Positions 22,104-33,893 are shown, numbered from the stretch's first letter. The stretch: DNA of 64,000 nucleotides from Muscardinus avellanarius (GCA_963383645.1 OY726559.1:111083314-111147313), one strand, 5' to 3'. Numbers and translations are program-made. Notes: a model not told the origin generated them from the sequence alone.

Positions 22104-22629
22104 TTTTGTGGTGCTGGGGGTGGAACTCAGGGGCTTTACTACCTCCAGGCTATACTCCCAGAACTATTTTCTATTTTATTTGAAAACAGGGTCTCACTAA
22201 GTTGCTGAGAGCCTCACTCAGTAGCCGAGGCTGGCTTTGAACCCATGCGATCCTCCTGTCTCAGCCTCCCAAGTGTGGGGATTACAAGCGTGTGCCATCA
22301 CGCCTGGCTATCTAAAATCTTTCTAACCTAAAGCTAAATTTCTTAGGGGCAGCAGGGGGCCATCCATTTCATGGGAGGGAATGCAACTTAATCCACGCGA
22401 GTCGATTTCTGCCCGTTTTGTTTTGTGTTGTGCTGGACACTGGAGATTGAGCCCGGGGACATTCTACCTCGAGTTCCACCCCAGCCCTTTAGTATTTTCA
22501 TTTTGAAATGGGGTCTTGTTAAGTTGCTGAGGGGCTTCCTAAATTGCTGAGGCCGGCCTCAAATGTGCAGTCCTTCTGTCCCAGCTTCTCAACTAGCGTG
22601 GCTACGGAAGTGCACCACCACGCCCGGCT
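22104..22629 (-). repeat. S2 SINE and a second, older B1-dID
   Basis: The S2 copy (22104-22309) has a perfect target duplication CTAAAATCTTTCTA on both sides (from 22079 and from 22312). A more diverged element (about 22425-22629) carries GATTGAGCCCGGGGACATTC in its ID part. Confidence 0.88.
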
Positions 22630-23485
22630 CAATCTCCTTACGTTTACTTTGCTACCTACCTGCGCATTACGTTCCTCCTTGTGCGTACCTCCCTAGGTAT
22701 GTATTAAACCTTGCTCTGTGAGCTGCGGATCCTCGACTAGAAGTTACCAGGAAGAGCCTTAGAAATGGGAGAACAGGCCCATTCTGGAAACTGTGGCGGC
22801 CCATCCTCCCCAGGACGAGGAGGACAAGCATCTAATAACTCAAGCGACAAGCTGGATTCTTCTGGGGTCTCTGTTTACCACCATCAAACACAACCTAGTG
22901 CACTGCACTTACACGGGACGCATAAAATAGGTTAGGATTCATTTCCTTTGGTTTGCTGACTTCCCCGTGGTTCCTGGTGGACGCGGAAGGCTGTGGGATT
23001 CATGGATTTGGAGGAGGAGGTGGTAAAGGGTTTCCTGCGCTGGACCCCGGGAGCCGGACCCCAGGAGCCAGCCAGGGATAGACAAGGCCATGAGGGTCTG
23101 GAAGGAGCTGGGCCTGCAGCCGGGTGGAATCCCAGGGCGGCCCAGGGAGCTTTGGGAGGATACACGCTCCGCCTCCTCCTTTCTCCTCCCCGAACTCCTC
23201 CTTGCACTGCCCCGCCCTGCCGGCCCCACCAACTTCTCCCAGCTGGATTCTATCTGCAGACGGAGCTGCACTAATATTGTCCCAAAACAAAGCAAACCTC
23301 CCCTTCCTTCCTCAGTGTTCTTGGTACCCACCCATCCCATCTTCCTCCGCTCTGAGCCGCACTTCATGCCCACGCCCCCCCGTTGCCTCTTCGGCCGTCC
23401 CCATTGGCTCCCTGTTGTGGACGATGACTTTAGACTCCTGGAGACCCACTTTAAACTGCTCTTGTCAAAATCGCAGATTCCCAAG

Positions 23486-23817
23486 CCGGGTGTGGTGGCG
23501 CACACTTGTAATCCCTGTGCTTGGGAGGCGGAGACAGGAGGATCGCGCAGGTTTGAAGTCAGTCTGTTTCAAAAAAATATAAAATAGGTCTGGGAGTGAA
23601 GCCCGGAGGTAGAAGGGCTTCCAGGAACCCCGGTACCACCAAAAAAATAAAAAATAAAAAATAAATCGCAGATTCCCTTGCTGTCAGCTGCCATGAGGTC
23701 GACTGAGTGGCTGGGTGGTTCTTTTTTTGTTTGTTTGTTTGTACTGGGTCTTGAACCCAGGGGCATTCTACCTCTGGGTTATACTCTCAGTCCCTCTTCT
23801 ATTTTTTATTTTAAATT
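23486..23817. repeat. S3 SINE with B1 deletion, then an antisense ID fragment
   Basis: The plus-strand S3 copy (23486-23662) lacks the palindrome entirely, since GTTTGAAGTCAGTCTGTTTC bridges the gap. It has a perfect 15-bp target duplication AAATCGCAGATTCCC (23468-23482 and 23663-23677). A minus-strand ID module follows at about 23740-23817. Confidence 0.88.
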
Positions 23818-24627
23818 TTTATCTAAATTTTTAATTATGACTCATTTCATTAAAACTTTTTTTTTTTCTGCCACACTATTTCAATCATGGCTCTCAAATA
23901 CCTTCCCCTGCAGAAGCGAAGTGATAACTGAGGCTGGCAGGTGTCAGCAGGAACCAGGAGCCAGGCAGGAAGCTGAGAAGAGAGTGTGCCATGCCAAACA
24001 GAGGCTCCGCAGCCCTGGCAGGCCCAGACCCTGGGCCCTCTGCGGGTCCTCGGGACTGCCCTTGGCCAGCTCCTGAGAGGCGCCCGCCTGCCTCCCGCAA
24101 GGACCAGCCCGGTGAGGGTGTCTCTGTAGACCTGAGACCTTGGGCTACTGTTTGAGCTCTCCAGGCGCTGGAGACCCGGTGGCCTGGGTCGGCCTGCACA
24201 GCCCACAGGCCGCTGTGACCCATGCTGATAACAGCTCTGGGTGGCAGGGCTCCGGGGCTCATCCTCAAGGGCAGATTCCTGCATGTGTTGCTGCACGCCC
24301 AGGCTGGAGAGCTAGGAGCTGCCCGGGACTCCGCCGCATGCTCTGCTCATACCTGGTTTCTTCTGAACTCTGTGCTTTTCTCCCCCTTTTTAGATTTTAA
24401 TCTGCATTCTGTCACTGCAACCAACCACAGGCCAGAGTGAAAACCGGCTTCTGAGCTCCCAGGCCATCCCAGGAGTCCTCTGACAGGAGAACGGTCACGC
24501 AGCCAGAGCAGAGGCGGAGGGTGGACTGGAGGAGGAGTCTGAGTCCTCAGACCTATTGGCAGTGGCCAAGAGTGCCTGGCTTTGCGTGGGCTTGTTCACA
24601 GTGTGGTGACTCATTGAATTCTTCTTT

Positions 24628-25207
24628 TTTTATTTTTGCGGTACTCGTAATTGAACCCGGGGGCATTCTATCTCTGAGCTCCACCCCCAGCCCTATTTTT
24701 TATTCTTTCTTTTGAAACCTGGTCTCACTGAGTTGCAAAGGGCCTCAGTAAGTAGGCTAGGCTGGCCGCAAACCACAATCCTGTCTCAGCCTCCCAAATG
24801 CTGAGATTACAAGTGTGCACCACCACGCCCAGGTTTAAGTCTTTAATTTTTTATTTTATTATTTTTTGGTGGTACTGGGGATGGAACCCAGAGGCTCTTC
24901 TACCACTGGGCTATACTCCCAGACCTCTTTTATATTTTATTTGGAAACAGGGTCTCACTAAGTTGCCGAGAGCCTCACTTAGTAACTGAGGCTGGCTTTG
25001 AACCTGCGCGATCCTCCTAACTCAGCCTCCCAAACGTGGGAATTACAAGCGTGCGCCACCATGCCCAGCTTTAGTCTTTATTTTTTTATAACAGGGTCTC
25101 ACTGAGTTGCAAAGGGCCTAAGTAGCCGAGGCTCTCTGGGAACCGCGATCCTCCTGTCTCAGCCTCCTAAGTGCTGGGATTAGGAGCGTGTGTCACCACG
25201 CCCGGCT
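24628..25207 (-). repeat. Three minus-strand SINEs in series (S1, S2, S1 body)
   Basis: S1 at 24628-24833, S2 at 24864-25069 and an S1 B1 body without ID at 25080-25207. The S2 copy is bordered by TTTAAGTCTTTA and TTTAGTCTTTA, a target duplication. Confidence 0.87.
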
Positions 25208-25959
25208 TGACTTCATTGAGGTCGAGGCTGCACCTTAAGGCTGCACCCAGCCCCAGTAGGAGCTCATGCAGGATATGGAAGATATACAAATCCAGGAATT
25301 TTCTTGGGGTCGGGGGAGCCCCAAAGCACGTCAAAGCTTCTGAGGAAGATGCCCAGTCACCTGTGGGATGGCCATTTCCCACAGGGGCCACCACTCAGTG
25401 CACATTAGTAAAGAAGGGACGGAGAGGTTCCTGTAAAGCTGCAGGAAAAAAAAAAAAAAAATCCCAGAACCGCTTGCCGTCCTGAATGCCACAGGCTGAA
25501 AACTCTGAGGTGGCGTCGCTAATTTGTTTCGCGATCACATATTCACGGTGACAGAATAAGTCAAGGGAAAAATAGGGTGAGAGTGTGGTGGAGGCAATTT
25601 AAGCAATTTATTGGCACCAAGGCCCCGGTTATCAAGGTTGCAAATAAGTCGTCAGCTTCAGGCACGGACGTGCACCAAATTGTTTCTCAAATTTCGGCTT
25701 GCTCCGGCGAGCACGCTGCCTTCTTGGAGCGCGCCTTGAATCCGTGATAGCCGGCAGACGCTGGAAGGGAGCGGGAGCAGGAGATGAGCTCAGGGAAGCT
25801 TTTCCAAGTCCGCGGGTGCTATTAGCTCAGCGGCACTCAGCGCTTGCTGGGGACAAGGACAGGGAGGGACCCGCGCTCCCAACCAGACATGTGGCCAGAG
25901 GGCTCCCTGTGGGCCAGGTGCCTGCCTCCATGCCAGGGACCAAACAATACCACTCTTTC

Positions 25960-26303
25960 TTTTTCTTTCTTCCTCTCTTTCTTTCCTTCCTTCCTCCCTT
26001 TCATCTTTCTCCTTCCTTCCTTCTCTCTTTTTTTTTGTGGTACTGGGGATGGAACCCAAGGGCATTCTACCTCCGAGCTGCACCTCCAGCCCTATTTTTT
26101 TTTTTTTGTGTGTGTGGTACTGGGGATGGAACCCAGGGGTCTTCTACCTCCGGGCTACACTCCCAGACCTATCTTACATTTTATTTGGAAACAGGGTCTC
26201 TTAAGCCAGCTGAGGCTGGCTTCAAACCCGCACGATCCTCGCCATCCTCCTGTCTCGGCCTCCCAAATGCAGGGATGACAAGCGTGCGCCCCCACGCCTG
26301 GCT
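25960..26303 (-). repeat. CT-rich tract, ID module and S3 SINE
   Basis: A polypyrimidine run (25960-26034) is followed by an S1 ID module (about 26036-26092) and an S3 element (26105-26303). In this S3 copy the palindrome centre is AAGCCAGCTGAGGCTGGCTT and the B1 core carries a small CATCCTCG duplication. Confidence 0.83.
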
Positions 26304-26469
26304 CTGTTTCTTAGTTATGACGCAGCTTCTCTGCCCTGCAATCCAGAGCAGTTGGGTTATTGTTGGCGCCAAGTGCGAGTGCTGCTTCGTGGTGTGAGTG
26401 AGCAAGCCGCACTGCGGGTCTCAGTGCAGTCGTGTCAGCACTGGTTATCACAACAGTGCTTTGCTTAAC

Positions 26470-26551
26470 GTTTTTTTTTTTTTTTTTTTTTTTTAGGAGT
26501 GGATGAGATCATGTCTGTAAAGTGCTCGGCACAGAGCCAGGCCCACACTGG

Positions 26552-26583
<32 letters not shown>

Positions 26584-26795
26584 CACAGAACAACAACACT
26601 GGAAAGGGTGTTAGGGTTTTTTACCCGGTACTGGGGATGAGCTACACCCTCAGCCCCATTTTTTAATCTTTATTTTGAAACAGGGTCTCACTGAGTTGCA
26701 AAGGGCCTAAGTAGCTGAGGCTGTCCGTGAACTGCGATCCTCCTGTCTCAGCCTCCTGAATGCTGGGATGACAAGCGGGTGCCACCACACCCAGC
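26470..26795. repeat. Poly-T, (GT)n and a truncated S1 SINE (minus)
   Basis: A T-run at 26470-26495 and (GT)n at 26552-26578 are separate. The SINE (about 26622-26795) has an ID module missing its central part. It is bordered by GGTGTTAGGGTTTT and GGTATTAGGGTTTT. Confidence 0.82.
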
Positions 26796-26982
26796 AAGGG
26801 TATTAGGGTTTTAATAAATCATCAGACATAGAAGGCATCTTCCAGGGCCTCCCGCCAGACACATGGGCTCGAGCGAGCACCGTCACGCTGTGTGAGAGCA
26901 CGGGAGAGCTGGTGGAGTGACAGTGGCTGTCACAGTACCACCCTGATGGCCTTCAAACCTCAGGCTGTCTTAGGGAGCAGTA

Positions 26983-27190
26983 AGCCGGGTGTGGTGGCCC
27001 ACGCCTGTAATCCCAGCGCTTGGGAGGCTGAGACAGGAGGATCACACAGGTTCGAAGCCAGCCTCAGCTACTTAGTGAGGCTCTCAGCAACTTAATGAGA
27101 CTCTGTTTCCAAATAAAATATAAAATAGGCCTGGGAGTATAGCCCAGAGTTAGAAAGCCTCTGGGTTCCACCCCCAGGACCACAGGAGGG
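26983..27190 (+). repeat. S2 SINE ending in a G-run
   Basis: Full-length S2 with the ID variant GTATAGCCCAGAGTTAGAAA. The tail region is GGAGGGGGGGGGGAGAG instead of A-rich. Confidence 0.88.
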
Positions 27191-27439
27191 GGGGGGGAGA
27201 GCGCGAGCACAAGCGTGGGTGTGCCACACAGCTCAGCGGCTGTCGGCTTCAGTGTGGGTGCAGTGTTGTTCGTCCTCTGGCATCCTAAGAGCAGAGAGTC
27301 TGGTCAGCAGAGGATGTATGGATAAGGGGTTACACCAGGCCCACCTCTGGCGATGAACCTATTCCCTGCCTTCCTGCAACTAGGCTGTCTGGTCAAAGAC
27401 GCAGGAGGTCTGGGCTCACAGGACCATTTGGCTTTCTCC

Positions 27440-27600
27440 ATCTGAGCGTGTTATTCATCCCTCGAAATCTTGGTCCCCTCGTCTGTAAAAAGGGAGAAGA
27501 CGCCTGCTTGTCTTGCAAAGTTGTAAAGATAAAATGACAGTGGGCGATGTGCGTAAACACCAGCCACGCACGCCAAGTGCTTCCTATAGGACAGCAGTTA
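27440..27600 (+). repeat. MIR-like element
   Basis: CCCTCGTCTGTAAAAAGGGAG followed by GCAAAGTTGTAAAGATAAAA corresponds to the sense MIR order (CTCATCTGTAAAATGGGGAT, then GTTGTGAGGATTAAATG). Confidence 0.65.
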
Positions 27601-27758
27601 TGATCACATAAGTGAGCAGGGCCGGGTCCCACAAGCTTGCTGGGTCCCAGCAGAAACCGCTGTTGTTTTGTGACAAAGGATCCTGGAGATCACATGCTAT
27701 TTCCTTCTCAAGCAGGTGGCAGGGTGCAGGTGGCAGGGGGTGAGGGTTGAAGCTTGGT

Positions 27759-27966
27759 GCCGGGTGTGGTGGCGCATGCTTGTAATCCCAGCGTATGGGA
27801 GGCTGAGACAGGAGGATGGCGGTTTGTGGCCAGCCTCAGATACTTTGAGAGGCCCTTTGCAACTCAGTGAGACCCTGTTTCAAAAATAAAAAGACTAAAA
27901 AAACAGGGCTGGGGCTATAGCTCGGAAGTAGAATGCTCCGGAGTTCCATCCTTGGTACCACAAAAG
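27759..27966 (+). repeat. S1 SINE
   Basis: Full length, with the ID B box altered to GAGTTCCATCCTTGG. Confidence 0.9.
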
Positions 27967-28527
27967 CAAAAAAACTTGGCAAAAATAGCCACAGCTCACA
28001 TTGGGAAATGGTTTGGGGCTCAGCGCCCTGCCCGGGTTCACTGCTGACCAGCCTGATTTAGGGGCTGGCGGGTGCAGCTGAGAGGGTTTGCATGAAGGGC
28101 GGCCTCCTCTGTCGGGGGCAAGCAGTGACGAGCCGGGAGGACAGCAGCCCTGCATTGTACGGCCGAGCGCGTGTGGGCAACCTATGTTCATGTGGGCCCA
28201 GGCCCCTGTCTCCACTCGAGTCCTCCCTGTGCTTGGACGCATGGCCTGTCAGGCCGTCAGGAGAGGGACCTAGAACCCAGAAAGCACCAGGAATCCAGGT
28301 GGGGTGCTGTGCAGGGGAACCCGGTCAGGCTGATCTTCTCAAACATGGTTGGTTCTCCTCCTGTTCTGACTCTGAACATGTTATGCGACCAGGTCTTCTG
28401 GGAGAGGAACCCAGGACATGATCGGTACCAAGCCGGATGACATGGGAGTTTCCAGATGGCAAAGCTTCCATGGGGGCTGGGGAACGGAGGAGCCCTGATC
28501 ACACCAGACAGACAGGAAGGAAACTTC

Positions 28528-29090
28528 ATTTATTTATTTATTTTTGTGGTACTGGGGGCTGAACCTGGGGGCCTTATATCCTCAAGTTACACCCCCAGTC
28601 TTATTTTTATTTTGAGACAGGGTCTTACTAGGTTGATGAGACTCTCACTACTTGCTGAGGCTGTCCCTGAACCTGCAATCCTCCTGGATCAGCCTCCCAA
28701 GTACTGGGATTATAGTCACGGGCCACCGTGCTCGGCTAGGAAGGGAACTTTGTGGGGGCAAGATCCAGGTGTGGCGCACACCTGTAATCCCAGTACTTGG
28801 GAGGCTGAGACAAGAGGATCATAAGCTCGAGGCCAGCCTTAGCAATTTAGTGAGTCCCTCAACATGAAAAATAAAATAAAGTAGTGTTGGGGGTGGAGCT
28901 TGGAGGTAGAATGCCCTGAGTTCTATCCCCAGTACAAGCCAGGTGTGGTGATACACATGTGCAAGGCCTTTCACAACTCAGTGAGACCCCATTTTGAAAA
29001 TAAAAAGAAGGCTAAAAGATAGGTTTAGGGGTGTAGCTCAGAGGCACAATGCCCCTGAATTCCGTTCCCAATACTGCAAAAACAAAACTA
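28528..29090. repeat. Three older SINEs (one minus, two plus)
   Basis: A minus B1-dID with (TTTA)n tail at 28528-28736; a plus B1-dID at 28764-28934; and a plus element at 28936-29090 whose B1 middle is deleted (GATACACATGTGCAAGGCCT). Confidence 0.8.
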
Positions 29091-31144
29091 AACAAAAGAC
29101 CACACGACGCAGCACGGGGCCGGGGAATTGGTGCTGTGGATGTGGGAACAGAGCCCTCCTGGAGACACAGAGCTGTGGTGTCCGTTACCATCTTGGACAC
29201 CCAGCCTGGGGAGGTGGAGGAGCTGGGGCTGACTGGCGCTGGCTGCAGTGCCCTCTCTCCCCTGCTCAGATGTGTGTGTCTCTGGAGAAGTGCCCATGAG
29301 CCCTCTCTCCTGAAGCCACGGGAGATGAGTGTGGAGGACTGAAACTGCGGTCCAGCGGTCGGAGGCAGTGGCTCCCAACTGGGGCAGACTTTGCTCACCC
29401 GGGGGTCACCGGGCATCATCGATGGCTTATAGACGTCTTTGGGTATCACAGATGTGTGGAGAGGTGTGCTCCTTGTGTCCAGCTGGGAGAGGCCAGGGAT
29501 GTTGCTGTCCTAGAGTGCACGAGATGGACCCCACAGCAGACCCACCCAGCCCCCGATGTCTGAGGAGCTGAGGCAGGAAACACAGGTCTGATGTGACCCA
29601 GAAGAGCCTTTTAGATGGCCGAGGTGCCATTCCCGTGTGGGACAGAATGGCAGCGGGTCACGGCTAATGTGTCGCCCCCGCGGGTGGGCAAATGAGAAAG
29701 AGGATGCATCTGGATGGCAGAAAATCTGGGGAAGGGAGAGGGTCCGAGGGGAGCCTCAGGCGGAGCTCTGGTGCAGATGCCGGGAGCGAGTAACTTTCTA
29801 CTCCGAGTCAATGCTTACTTATTTAAAGAGCGACTTCCTTAAGCACATAATTATATGTTTATTTCCCCAAGGAACTCTTGAGGCACAGGCGCCCTGCTGA
29901 AATTATGGGGAGGGAGGTGGCGCACCGGGCTTTAATGGGGTTAGGAAAAAAAAGCTCTCTCCTTCAAAGGAGCCCTGAGAGGAAGGGACGGGCAGATTGT
30001 GTTCCAGCAGAGCTGGGGACTGGGAAAATGGAGAGAGAGAGAGAGGAGAGGCAGAGAGGGTGGGATGACCACAGGGGTCCTTTCCTGCTCCATTAGCTCT
30101 CTGTAGAAGCTCCCCAGAGATGCTTGCTGGCTTCCTCCCTCCCTCCCCGCCCCCACAGTGCTCTGGCAGGCAGAGCCAATGGAGTGTGGGTGAGAAGAGG
30201 TCGAGGGCCCATCCGCTATGGCTCCTCTCTCTCTGCGCCTTCTCACCCCCCCAGCACAATTTAGGCTGAATGCATGGCGCCGCGGGGTTCTCTTTGGGAG
30301 ATGTTCTTACCTGGGCAGGTAAGATGGGGACCAAGAAGATCCGGTGATGCTTCACACTCCGATGGACAGAGAGAGGAAAACGAGGGGCCTCTGACAGCCG
30401 TTTGGATGGGCAGATCGGTGGGACTTGGGCTGTTTTGCCTCAGCATAAGGGCAGTTGGGTAACGCTGGGCGGGGTGAGGAAGGCATTGTAGTGAGAAGTG
30501 GGTGGCTCAGGCCCTGCTCTGGTCTAGGCCACAAGGGCTGGGGTCTACAGGGACCCCTGACTCCTCCCTCCTGTGTTCGCCAGACCTTTCCATGTGACTA
30601 GACTCTGTCCCTGCCTGTCTCCTCAGGAGCTGGGACCTCCGAGCGCAGGAATCCTGTCTCATTCTGCTGGGGGAGGGGCCTCCACATCTGCCAGATGTGT
30701 AGGAATGCGTGGTGCAGGCAGCTGATCTGTATTTCAGGCTGGATCATGCCACTGCAGCCCAGCCTGCCACAGCAAAGGAGGGCGCAGGGATGCAGGCGGA
30801 CGTCACAGCTGAGTCCATTTGGCTGGCATGTGCCATTTCTCCCATCCCTCAGAAGTTAAAAAATGTGGTGCTGATGGTGGAGAGGGGAGGCGCGAGGGTC
30901 CCAACTGAGGATCGCGGCGGTGGCTCATGGCCAGAGCTCTGTATCTGTCTAACAGCCCGGGGCTGACCACCCTGTTGGATGGGTTCTACCATGCCTTGGT
31001 CTGAGAATGGGGCAGCACGTGGGCTGGGGTCCCACAGAAGCCGAGCAGTACCCGAGACTGGAAGGGGTGCCCAGCGCAGGGGAGATGGAGATGGGGGCCA
31101 CCACAAACAGGACATGCAGGACTTCTCTGTCTTGAGGGACATGT

Positions 31145-31178
31145 GGGGCTGGGGGCCTGGATGGGGGCGGGGGGGGGC
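31145..31178 (+). other. G-quadruplex-prone G-run cluster
   Basis: Four G-runs of 4, 5, 5 and 9 bases within 33 bp satisfy the usual intramolecular quadruplex pattern. It lies about 0.75 kb beyond the DUSP23 stop codon. Confidence 0.6.
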
Positions 31179-31321
31179 AGTACCAAAAGGGGTCATCCTA
31201 GCCTGGAAGGGGCAGAGGGCTGGGGATGCTGGGCTGCCAGGGATCTGAATCCTCTTCATGGACAAGTTCCTGGAAATCATAGCCAATGTCACCAGGGAAC
31301 AGATACATAGAGTTTCAGCAT

Positions 31322-31538
31322 TTTTTTTTTTTTTTTTTTTGTGGTACTGGAAAAGGAACCCAGGGGCATTCTACCTCTGAGCTACACCCCCAGCCTTATT
31401 TTTTATTCATTATTTTGAAACTGGGTCTCACTGAGTTGCAGAGGCCTCACTAAGTAGCTGAGGCTGGCTGTGAACTGCGATCCTCCCGTCTCAGCCTCCC
31501 GAATGCTGGGGTTACAAGCATGTGTCACCACGCCTGGC
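31322..31538 (-). repeat. S1 SINE
   Basis: Minus-strand copy with a T-run of about 20 at its left end, 370 bp downstream of DUSP23. Confidence 0.9.
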
Positions 31539-31906
31539 TTGAGTTGCAGCGTCTTTAAGAGGCTGAAGCAGTGTGCCGCAGTCCAGGCCCATTCATCCAT
31601 CCTTCTACTTTCTAGAAGTGTACCCTTGAGCCTCAGCACTGCACCCAGGGAACAGGGACCATCTCTGTCTTTCCTGTACCACAGGGCTAACGTGAAGGGC
31701 ACATCAGGTGATGTGAGAGGGTGCTTTGGCACAGTGCTCCCCGGTGTGCGCTTAGTTCTCAATAGCAGCTCATTTCTCCTGGATTCAGGGAACCCCTGAC
31801 CATCCTGTTAATCCAGAGTGGAAGCTGGAGGGCTTCAGCGGTCAGTCCATTTCCCTTGATGCCTGGCTCCAGGCTTGGGGGCCCGGCAGAAGGCTGTGCA
31901 GGCCTC

Positions 31907-32092
31907 TCACTTAGTTCTCTGGTAGAACTGGAAGACGGCTCTCTCCTGCTCGTAGGTCTCGATGGAGCCAGGACGCAGGCGCCGAATTTCCGCGATGGCA
32001 TCTCCTGCAGCCAGTCCCCGCTCCTTCACCAGGTAGCAGGCCAGCATGGTGCCAGTGCGGCCGAATCCCAGGGCACAGTGCACTCCCACTGC
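31907..32092 (-). CDS. DUSP23: DUSP23 second coding exon (P-loop and C-terminal half)
   Basis: The acceptor CTCTTCGCAG (AG at 32094-32093) precedes [15 protein letters not shown]. The exon covers residues 90-150 and ends FQFYQRTK then TGA (31909-31907). It holds the whole catalytic P-loop. Confidence 0.98.
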   Translation of the reverse strand, partial: AVGVHCALGFGRTGTMLACYLVKERGLAAGDAIAEIRRLRPGSIETYEQERAVFQFYQRTK

Positions 32093-32889
32093 CTGCGAAG
32101 AGGGGGCTTGATGGGCAGAGCCTGGTGCCCTCCCCAGTGCCTCCCTGGGCTTCCCGGACAGGACCCTTTTCCCCACAAGTCTCAGAAAGCAAGAAGCGAC
32201 ATCCATGCCACAGAGGGCTAGAGGATGTTGCTTCTTGCTCTCTGAGGGCCTGAGATGTCCACCTGGATGGCCAGGAGGCTGCAGAAGTGGCCAGTTCCAG
32301 GGATCTGACCCTGGGCCTACTTCTCCATAACCGCTACCTGCCTAACACAGAAGCCACTCACTACACAAGGCCACTGCATACTGGAGATGCAGCCAGCGAA
32401 CAAAATACACACTGGGCTTTTTCAGACATGACACCAAAAAGAAAAAAAAAAAAGGGTGAATACTAGTAGCACACACCTATGACCCCAGCTACTCCTGAGG
32501 AAGGTAATGACAAGTTCCAGGCTAGCCTCAGAAACTTAGTGAGATCCTGTCTCAAAATAAAATAAAAAATAAAACAAAAGTTGGGTAATCCTCCAGGCGT
32601 GGTGGCGCACACTGGTAATCCCAGCATTTGGGAGGCTGAGATGGGAGGATCATGGTTTGCGGACAGCCTCAGCTACTTAGTGAGGTCCTTTGCAACTCAG
32701 TGAGAACCTGAATCAAAATAAAGAATACAAAATAGGGCCGGGGGTGTAGCTTGGAGATTGAATGCCCCTGGGTTCCATCCTCAGTACCCCCCCCACAAAA
32801 CTTAAAAAAAAAATAAAAATAAAAAGACTAAAATATAGGGCCGGGGGTGTGGCTCGGAGGTAGAATGGCTCTCGGTTCCATCCCCGGTT

Positions 32890-32921
<32 letters not shown>

Positions 32922-33844
32922 GGGGCTGGGGGTATAGCTCAGAGGTAGAATGCCCCTGGGTTCATCCCCAGTACCACACACACAAAGCTGGGTAATCCTA
33001 GTACATGGGAGGCTGAGGCAGGAGGACCAAGGGGTGAAGTTCAGCCTCAGCGATTCAGTGACCTGTCTTCAAAATAAAAAGATATAAAAAAGGCTGGGAT
33101 AAAGCTCAGTGGTAGAGTGTTCTGGGTTCAATCCCCAGCATCACCCCCTCCCCACGCAGCACAAGAACTGGGAGTGCAGCTCAGGGGTCGAATGCCCCCG
33201 TGTTTAATTCCCAGAACCAAAAGAAAGAAAGTAAAATAAAATGTAGCTCAGTGGTAGAGCACCCCTGGGCTCAATCCCCAGTATCAAAAGCAAGTAAGTA
33301 AAATAAAGTATAAGCCAGGTGTGGTGGTGCCCATTTGTAATCCTAGTACTTAAGAGGCTGCGACTGGAGGACCGCAGGTTCAAAGCCAGCCTTGGCGACT
33401 TAGCAATGCTCTGGCTACCTAGAGAGACCCTGTGTCCAGGGGCCTGGGCGTGGCCACCTAGGTGTGACCACCTGGGTACCCGGGTCTCCAGGCCCTCGCT
33501 CTCCCCCGCCCGCCGCGTCCATCTCGTCGCCCCGCCCCCGCCCGCCGGCCCCGCCCCCCGCTGACCCCGCCGCTGACCTCTCCCCGGGCGTTGGCCTCCT
33601 CCACTATCTGGACGAAGCGGTCGATCTGGTCGGGGGCCGGCGGGCAGAAGTCGGGGACGCGCAGCCGGTGCAGCGCGAGGCCGGGGCAGCTGTCGCCGTG
33701 CGGGGGCCCGCGCTCCGTCAGCGACACCAGGTGCCGCACGCCCGAGTCCACCAGGAACTGGTAGTGCGCGGGGACCCGGGGCAGCGCCAGCCCCGCCAGC
33801 CGGCCCGGGAGCACCCAGGAGAAGTTGGGGGGCTGCTCGGCCAT
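31907..33844 (-). CDS. DUSP23: DUSP23, dual-specificity phosphatase 23 (two coding exons)
   Basis: DUSP23 (VHZ, LDP-3) is a minimal cysteine-dependent dual-specificity phosphatase of about 150 residues. It acts on phosphoproteins in cytosol and nucleus; reported effects on MAP-kinase signalling vary between studies. Exon parts 33844-33578 and 32092-31907 join in phase 0 to exactly 150 codons. The signature [11 protein letters not shown] gives catalytic Cys95 and Arg101, and Asp65 in VPDFCPP is the general acid. No accessory domain is present, as in the human protein. Differences from human are few and conservative, for example MAEQPPNF for MGVQPPNF. The gene is intact. SLAMF8 is the next gene downstream on the same strand. 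Confidence 0.98.
32440..32592 (+). repeat. Diverged B1 and the head of a split SINE
   Basis: GTAGCACACACCTATGACCC ... CTAGCCTCAGAAACTTAG is an old B1 monomer. The sequence from about 32578 (AGTTGGGTAATCCT) is the left target-duplication copy next to the following composite SINE. Confidence 0.65.
32593..32986 (+). repeat. Composite B1-dID-dID-dID SINE in one target duplication
   Basis: One S1 B1 is followed by three ID modules at about 32735-32795, 32838-32893 and 32921-32975. The whole unit is flanked by G(T/C)TGGGTAATCCT (32580-32592 and 32987-32999). Each module keeps recognisable A- and B-box motifs. Confidence 0.85.
32987..33440 (+). repeat. Further SINE modules in the DUSP23 intron
   Basis: A B1-dID with its head deleted (32987-33148), two free ID modules (about 33168-33220 and 33241-33290) and a B1 monomer (33314-33440). 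The second free module retains TAGCTCAGTGGTAGAGCACC, close to the parental ID type. Confidence 0.78.
33578..33844 (-). CDS. DUSP23: DUSP23 first coding exon
   Basis: ATG at 33844-33842; the exon encodes residues 1-89, from [15 protein letters not shown] to [11 protein letters not shown], then the donor GAG|GTCAGC. The general acid Asp65 is in this exon. The frame upstream of this ATG is open into the gap, but alignment to the 150-residue family fixes the start. Confidence 0.97.
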
Positions 33845-33893
33845 CGCGCTCCGCCCCTTGCGCTGCGCCCGCCCGGCGCCGCTCTGCCGGGGC

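Larger units (their letters stand above)
11991..31906. other. SLAMF8-DUSP23 intergenic interval; no gene recognised
   Basis: The non-repeat stretches are 11991-12482, 12919-13717, 13952-15390, 15988-17127, 18319-19399, 20102-21814, 22630-23485, 23818-24627, 25208-25960, 26304-26611, 27196-27758, 27966-28527, 29090-31321 and 31540-31906. I read them on the minus strand for FCRL-type Ig exons, a 21-bp signal-peptide mini-exon, a membrane segment and tyrosine motifs. None was recognised. Open frames in this interval have no domain character and mostly overlap CpG-poor, G-rich or SINE sequence. Confidence 0.55.
32093..33577 (-). other. DUSP23: DUSP23 intron between the coding exons
   Basis: Bounded by GTCAGC (from 33577) and TTCGCAG (to 32093). 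About 1 kb of its 1.5 kb is SINE-derived (32440-33440). The stretch 32093-32440 is unique and non-coding. Confidence 0.93.

Noticed and set aside
33241..33290. Possible functional tRNA gene (TAGCTCAGTGGTAGAGCACC with a downstream B box)
   Set aside because: It is an ID module: the acceptor stem and anticodon arm of a tRNA are missing and it sits in a SINE series.
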